Origin: Synechococcus sp. CO36386bin_29
GTDB lineage: Bacteria; Cyanobacteriota; Cyanobacteriia; PCC-6307; Cyanobiaceae
Assembly: GCA_011523835.1 (NCBI GenBank)
Contig: WTFZ01000063.1
Coordinates: forward strand, 1 to 42,207
Length of the DNA: 42,207 bases
Reading direction: 5' to 3'
The notes under the pieces are model-generated. The model was given only the letters and a program-made list of their open reading frames with translations. It was not told where the DNA came from and made no database searches. Positions 42,129 through 42,207 of this stretch are shown piece after piece (within the stretch, counting starts at the first letter, position 1; the number at the start of each line of letters is the position of its first letter). Both the position numbers and the translations under genes were made by a program.

Positions 42129-42207
42129 ATGAAACAGCAGACCCGCTGGCTCTTGGCAGGAACTGCGGCTCTGGTCGCGCTGATGGTGATTGGCCTGGTG
42201 CTTCAGG
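42129..42207 (+). CDS. N-terminus of an exported or membrane protein (partial)
   Basis: ATG at 42129, 7 nt after the FHA-PBP stop, runs to the window end. The 26 visible residues (KQQTRWLLAGTAALVALMV onward) are a basic start followed by a hydrophobic helix, a signal peptide or membrane anchor. Not enough sequence is present to name it. Confidence 0.6.
   Translation, partial: MKQQTRWLLAGTAALVALMVIGLVLQ

Noticed and set aside
1-42207. CRISPR array, prophage, insertion sequence or tRNA gene
   Set aside because: No regularly spaced repeats, transposase or integrase frame, att-like repeat or cloverleaf was seen in the intergenic gaps.

Overview
The window looks like a core chromosomal segment of a marine picocyanobacterium, most likely Synechococcus. 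The reasons are geranylgeranyl reductase (chlP), phycocyanobilin:ferredoxin oxidoreductase (pcyA), a SipA/DUF3148 regulator, ferredoxin-type sulfite reductase, a Calvin-cycle bisphosphatase beside hemA and glgC, very short intergenic gaps, and a moderate GC content judged by eye. I found no insertion sequence, phage gene, CRISPR array, tRNA or rRNA. The species assignment is inference from gene content.

Layout. 1-2437 (+): end of rpmG, then rpsR and an RNase II/R-type exoribonuclease. 9387-2446 (-): a carbon-metabolism cluster, glpX - hemA - glgC - gnd - pgl - CIA30-domain protein - small unknown protein. rpe lies divergently at 9531 (+). 10215-10800 is the loosest stretch, with a hairpin, a candidate 33-aa membrane peptide and a 71-aa unknown protein. 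19759-10807 (-): a long, tightly packed run of VanY-type carboxypeptidase, U32 protein, typA, DUF309 protein, LptA-like, LptB, LptF/G and ccsA. chlP (+, 19869) faces glyS (-), and sir (+) faces a VanX-type dipeptidase (-).

31150-25288 (-): rpsB - attenuator hairpin - tsf - 376-aa unknown - recG - VanX-type dipeptidase. The rpsB leader carries two perfect inverted repeats that cross each other, a pseudoknot-like arrangement. A family 2 glycosyltransferase lies upstream. 36039-32260 (-): pcyA - devB - devC - devA, all overlapping by 1-4 nt, then a 51-aa basic protein and a strong intrinsic terminator. 36064-42207 (+): an active/inactive pair of M16 peptidases, sipA on the opposite strand, bioY, lspA, an unusual FHA-domain class A penicillin-binding protein, and the start of one more membrane or exported protein.

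How the genes work together. The first minus-strand cluster joins carbon fixation (glpX, rpe), glycogen synthesis (glgC), the oxidative pentose phosphate pathway (gnd, pgl) and tetrapyrrole entry (hemA). chlP and pcyA add pigment synthesis. The lpt genes, DevBCA, lspA, the penicillin-binding protein and two M15 peptidases serve the envelope. The items most worth a second look are the rpsB leader, the direct repeat flanking gnd, the pcyA-devBCA coupling, the FHA-penicillin-binding protein fusion, the 376-aa unknown between tsf and recG, and the 33-aa peptide near 10.3 kb.
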